From: Trachelipus rathkii | Lineage: Eukaryota > Arthropoda > Malacostraca > Isopoda > Trachelipodidae | Assembly: GCA_015478945.1 (NCBI GenBank) | Contig: JABUQX010097218.1 | Location: forward strand, 1-12,500 | Reading direction: 5' to 3' | Length of the DNA: 12,500 bases | Part shown: positions 9,942 through 12,500 of the stretch, in pieces | Layout of the letters: the number at the start of each line of letters is the position of its first letter | Position numbering within the stretch: position 1 is the stretch's first letter | The notes under the pieces: generated by a model | Seen by the model: the letters and a program-made list of their open reading frames with translations, nothing else | Databases searched by the model: none | What the model was told of the DNA's origin: nothing | Program-made: the position numbers and the translations under genes

Positions 9942-11199
9942 CTTCCCTGCGTTTCCGTGCCCTGCTTCCTGTAGAAATGCCAGGTTGATCTTCATCAATT
10001 CTTTCATCACTAGAAGCCCTTCTAATTTACACAATTTTTGTCTGGGGTGCGAATTATTGAGAGCAGTCTCCATCTTGTTGATCTTTCCATTTCAACACAA
10101 CAATACCATTTTCATCTTCTTTTGATATTTAAAAGATTTTACTCAAATATTTGTAAGGAATTCCAGTTTGGATGATTCATTTTCCCCAAGCAATGTAGTT
10201 ACTTACTGTACATGGATGTGGTGTCTTTTCTCTTTATAAATAAAAGAATATTCCGCTACTCTTCATACTAATTCAAATGAAAAAAGTTATCACACGAAAA
10301 TGTATCTCACACTTATTGTTCTTCATTTTAGAAGATTACCCATTTTAGGTACACACAAAGAAAACTTTGTTTAGTACTATACTATCCTTGTGCTAGAATC
10401 ATACACCTCTGACCTTTCTGCAGATTGTAGTAAATAACCGAACTTTTCCTTCGAGTAAGTTTTAAAATAAATATTAATAGCTGTTGACCATGATATAAAG
10501 GGCGAAGTTGTTTTTGTCAATGTTAGCACTCTCCATGGGACTCAAAAGTAAAATCGACTATGAATTACCTATTCTTCTTCTTCAAGTTTTGTCCCTTAAA
10601 TACTATCCTGTCAAACATTGTTACGAATAAAATGTTAACAGAGCAAAGTTTTAATTTACCTATACGATCACCTCTTTTTTCAATGTTACTAGTTAGCAAC
10701 AAAAATGGAAACAGATTGAGCGGTAGCTGAATCTCTTAACGCTTGCTCATCTGCATGATAGCTCATGGGATAGTTTTTATATATTGGGTTTCATTGTATT
10801 CCAAGTATTTCTGTATGTGGGAAGTCTTTTCATAATCCCAATCCATTAAAATGTCTAATATAACTTTTTTTTGATTTCTTACTTTGGTTGTTGGACAGAA
10901 TACTTTTAACACATCCTTTCCTCGTCATGTTGTTTTTTCTTAAGTGTTACTGTAACCTTTATAATTTGCAGTAACAAATTGGCCCAGCATAGGATATTAT
11001 GCTTTATTACTGTTAGGTCTTAAAACTTCATCTCTAAATATATTTGGATCAACTTCCAATGGTTTCAAATCGTTTGAAAGATCACTGAGCACGATTAACA
11101 TGTTTTCTACCAGTAAAATGTAAAGTATTATTAATCATCTCATTTTAAATTCACTTTCCATCTAAGGTGTTAGATCTTATTGTTCTATTTTCTTTCTTC

Positions 11200-11373
11200 T
11201 TAGATATCCTTGAAATGAAAGTGAATTAAAAAATTCTTAGTATTATCGTCTGATGGATCGAAATCATCTTCAGAATGAAATTCTTCAAATGGATCATAAT
11301 GTGGATCAGCATTAGAGTTATCTGCTTCAGAATCATATATGTTCAAGGATGTATCCAGTTCTTCTACAATGGC
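11200..11373 (-). pseudogene. Acidic N-terminal piece of the piggyBac-like transposase
   Basis: A 57-codon open segment ends at a TAA (11200-11202) and is bounded upstream by TGA (11374-11376). It contains DPHYDPFEEFHSEDDFDP and is rich in Asp, Glu and Ser. Transposases of this superfamily typically begin with such an acidic, disordered region ahead of the DDE core. Upstream of the TGA the frame continues as GVAKRPPNK, a basic stretch that may belong to the true N-terminus. The TGA is probably a decay mutation. Confidence 0.7.
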
Positions 11374-11379
11374 TCATTT

Positions 11380-11555
11380 GTTTGGAGGTCTCTTTGCGAC
11401 TCCTATTTCTTAAAAAAAAAAAAAAATTAGAATTTTTGTTTTTATCTATTTAGTCTGAAATAGGATAGAAAACCCAAAGGTAGGAAAAATGTATAAATAT
11501 GAGTAGAATGGGTAATAATCTTGTTATATTGTTATTATTTCTTATTAAAACCGTA
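11380..11555. other. Junction between piggyBac-like relic and LINE fragment
   Basis: This holds a poly-A tract (11412-11425 on the plus strand) and AT-rich sequence. AACCCAAA at 11471-11478 is the inverse of TTTGGGTT at 9056-9063. A TTAA lies at 11545-11548, immediately before LINE homology begins. These are candidate terminal and target-site traces of the transposon, but none is decisive. Confidence 0.3.
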
Positions 11556-12175
11556 TATGTTTTGCCTATTTATTAGGAAGGTTGTAAGGAAGATTTGGGA
11601 AATTATTGGCCAGTTAGCTTAACATTTCAGGTTGTAAAAGTTTTGGAAAAGTTATTGAAAGGTCATATAGAGAAATATTTAGATAATAACAAGATATTGT
11701 ATGACTCCCAGCATGGTTTTAAAATGGATAGATCATGTCAGACAAGCCTTTTAGAATTTATGAATACATTACTGGCTACATTGACAGAAGAGATCCAGTT
11801 AATATTAAATATTTAGGCTTCAGCAAAGCCTTTGATAAGGTCCCCCACATAAGGCTGGAGTGGCACATAGTTGGATTAAAAGAGTGGTTGTGGAATAGAA
11901 GGCAGTGTTTACTACTAAATGGCGATAAGTCATCATGGGATATAGTGAAAAGTAGTGTCCCACATAGTTCAGGTCTGGGGCCATTATTGCTCCTGAGTTA
12001 TATAAATGATTTAGACCAGGGACTTAAATGTAAGGTTTCTAAGTTTGTAGATGATACTAAAGTGGCTACCTCAGTAGGGAATAATGATGGATGTATAAAG
12101 TTTCAAAATGACCTTGATAAACTTCTTGAGTGGACAGATAAGTGGCAAATGAATTTGTATAAAAAGGGGGTTTAA
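11556..12175 (+). pseudogene. 5'-truncated LINE reverse transcriptase fragment (CR1/Jockey group)
   Basis: This is part of the reverse transcriptase of a non-LTR retrotransposon, which copies element RNA at the nicked target. Homology starts near LPIY, followed by an in-frame TAG (11574). It continues GNYWPVSLT, KVLEKLLKGHI and DSQHGFKMDRSCQTSLLEF (the NYRPVSL...QHGFR-x-x-RSC signature). A frameshift at about 11760-11770 moves the reading to the next frame: RRDPVNIKYLGFSKAFDKVPH (motif A, with Gly at 11816-11818 in place of the catalytic Asp), NRRQCLLLNG, SSVPHSSGLGPLL (motif B, usual PQGS changed to PHSS), YINDL, KFVDDTKVA (motif C; both Asp kept, FADD changed to FVDD) and EWTDKWQMN. About 10 residues are missing between motif A and NRRQ. 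The frame ends at 12175 after a GGGGG run, and the C-terminal part is absent. No endonuclease domain is seen. The copy is dead. Confidence 0.95.
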
Positions 12176-12205
12176 ATAAATGTCTGGCCGTAAATTAAAA
12201 GCGAC

Positions 12206-12249
<44 letters not shown>

Positions 12250-12253
12250 ATAT

Positions 12254-12298
<45 letters not shown>

Positions 12299-12345
12299 AT
12301 ATAATAATATATATATATAATAATATATATATATATATATATTAT
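12206..12345. repeat. (AT)n microsatellite
   Basis: Alternating AT is broken at fairly regular intervals by TAATAAT or ATTAT steps, giving a higher-order rhythm. It begins about 30 bases after the LINE frame ends and may have expanded from the element's 3' tail. Confidence 0.95.
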
Positions 12346-12404
12346 GAGAGAGAGAGGGAGAAGAATGAGTGTGTGTGCGCGTGTGTATGTACGAGTATGT
12401 GTGT
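12346..12404. repeat. (GA)n then (GT)n compound microsatellite
   Basis: gagagagagaggg (from 12346) is followed by a GT-rich run with cgcg and tatgta interruptions (12366-12404). It is continuous with the preceding (AT)n tract. The last 95 bases of the window contain no recognisable feature. Confidence 0.9.
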
Positions 12405-12500
12405 TCTATCTTTTTAGGCATGGAGTAAAGAGCGTGAGAACCTTCTCGTTATGTGGTTGTTATAATTAACGTTTCGTGTTATGTCTTTGTCTTGTCTTGT

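Larger units (their letters stand above)
9441..11373 (-). pseudogene. Decayed piggyBac-type (PGBD-like) transposase
   Basis: This is the relic of a DNA transposase of the DDE piggyBac superfamily, which cuts and pastes DNA at TTAA. The span of about 1.93 kb (some 640 codons) fits the family (about 550-650 residues). Going downstream on the minus strand I see these pieces: an acidic N-terminus (11373-11200); FDRIVFKGQ, resembling the family's DE-S-V-F-KGR segment (about 10611-10585); NVLTLTKTT and YIMVNSY, resembling the core around the second catalytic Asp (about 10530-10475); VVLKWKDQQD, like the WKDKRDV segment (about 10110-10070); YNKEKCGIYISDQM, matching the diagnostic YN-x-x-MGGVD-x-SDQM (about 9920-9862); FIKKPKTK, then the Cys-rich tail RRACTLCCEENRKK (about 9612-9571) and a final LCFEK (about 9460). 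The pieces lie in different frames with many stops and indels. Two conserved Asp positions are changed or missing: VN where VDN is expected, and GIY for GVD. The element is therefore inactive. Start and end are approximate. Confidence 0.85.

Overview
The window looks like non-coding, repeat-dominated nuclear DNA from an animal, extremely AT-rich, with no intact gene. A mollusc, perhaps a cephalopod, is my best guess. It rests on long compound microsatellites ((AT)n running into (GA)n and (GT)n, plus (AC)n, (TAG)n and (ATT)n) beside a CR1/Jockey-type LINE fragment and an old piggyBac-type transposon. No host marker gene confirms this. I see no tRNA, rRNA, CRISPR array or prokaryotic operon.

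Layout. 1-2003 is low-complexity AT sequence with TAA/ATT and TAG repeats, a perfect 30-bp palindrome (840-869) and a hairpin (1201-1239). 2005-2835 is a GC-punctuated segment whose left edge resembles a hAT-type transposon end, with a large imperfect palindrome inside (2285-2328). 2836-5500 is unassigned apart from an (AC)n tract. 5518-7160 holds only weak short ORFs on the minus strand, a (GA)n tract, a TATA-box-like site and an A/G-rich stretch. 7160-8630 is again AT low-complexity sequence.

The informative part is the right-hand end. About 9441-11373 on the minus strand is a decayed piggyBac-type (PGBD-like) transposase. Read across shifting frames, it shows an acidic N-terminus, pieces of the transposase core, the YNK...SDQM block and a Cys-rich C-terminus in the expected order. 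It is followed on the plus strand (11556-12175) by a reverse-transcriptase fragment of a CR1/Jockey-group LINE, broken by a stop and a frameshift and altered in its catalytic motif A. The LINE fragment ends in a long AT/GA/GT compound microsatellite.

The two coding relics belong to unrelated mobile elements and do not work together. The window records successive insertions and decay. I did not find convincing evidence for a new functional system; the best leads are the unannotated piggyBac relic and several clear palindromes.
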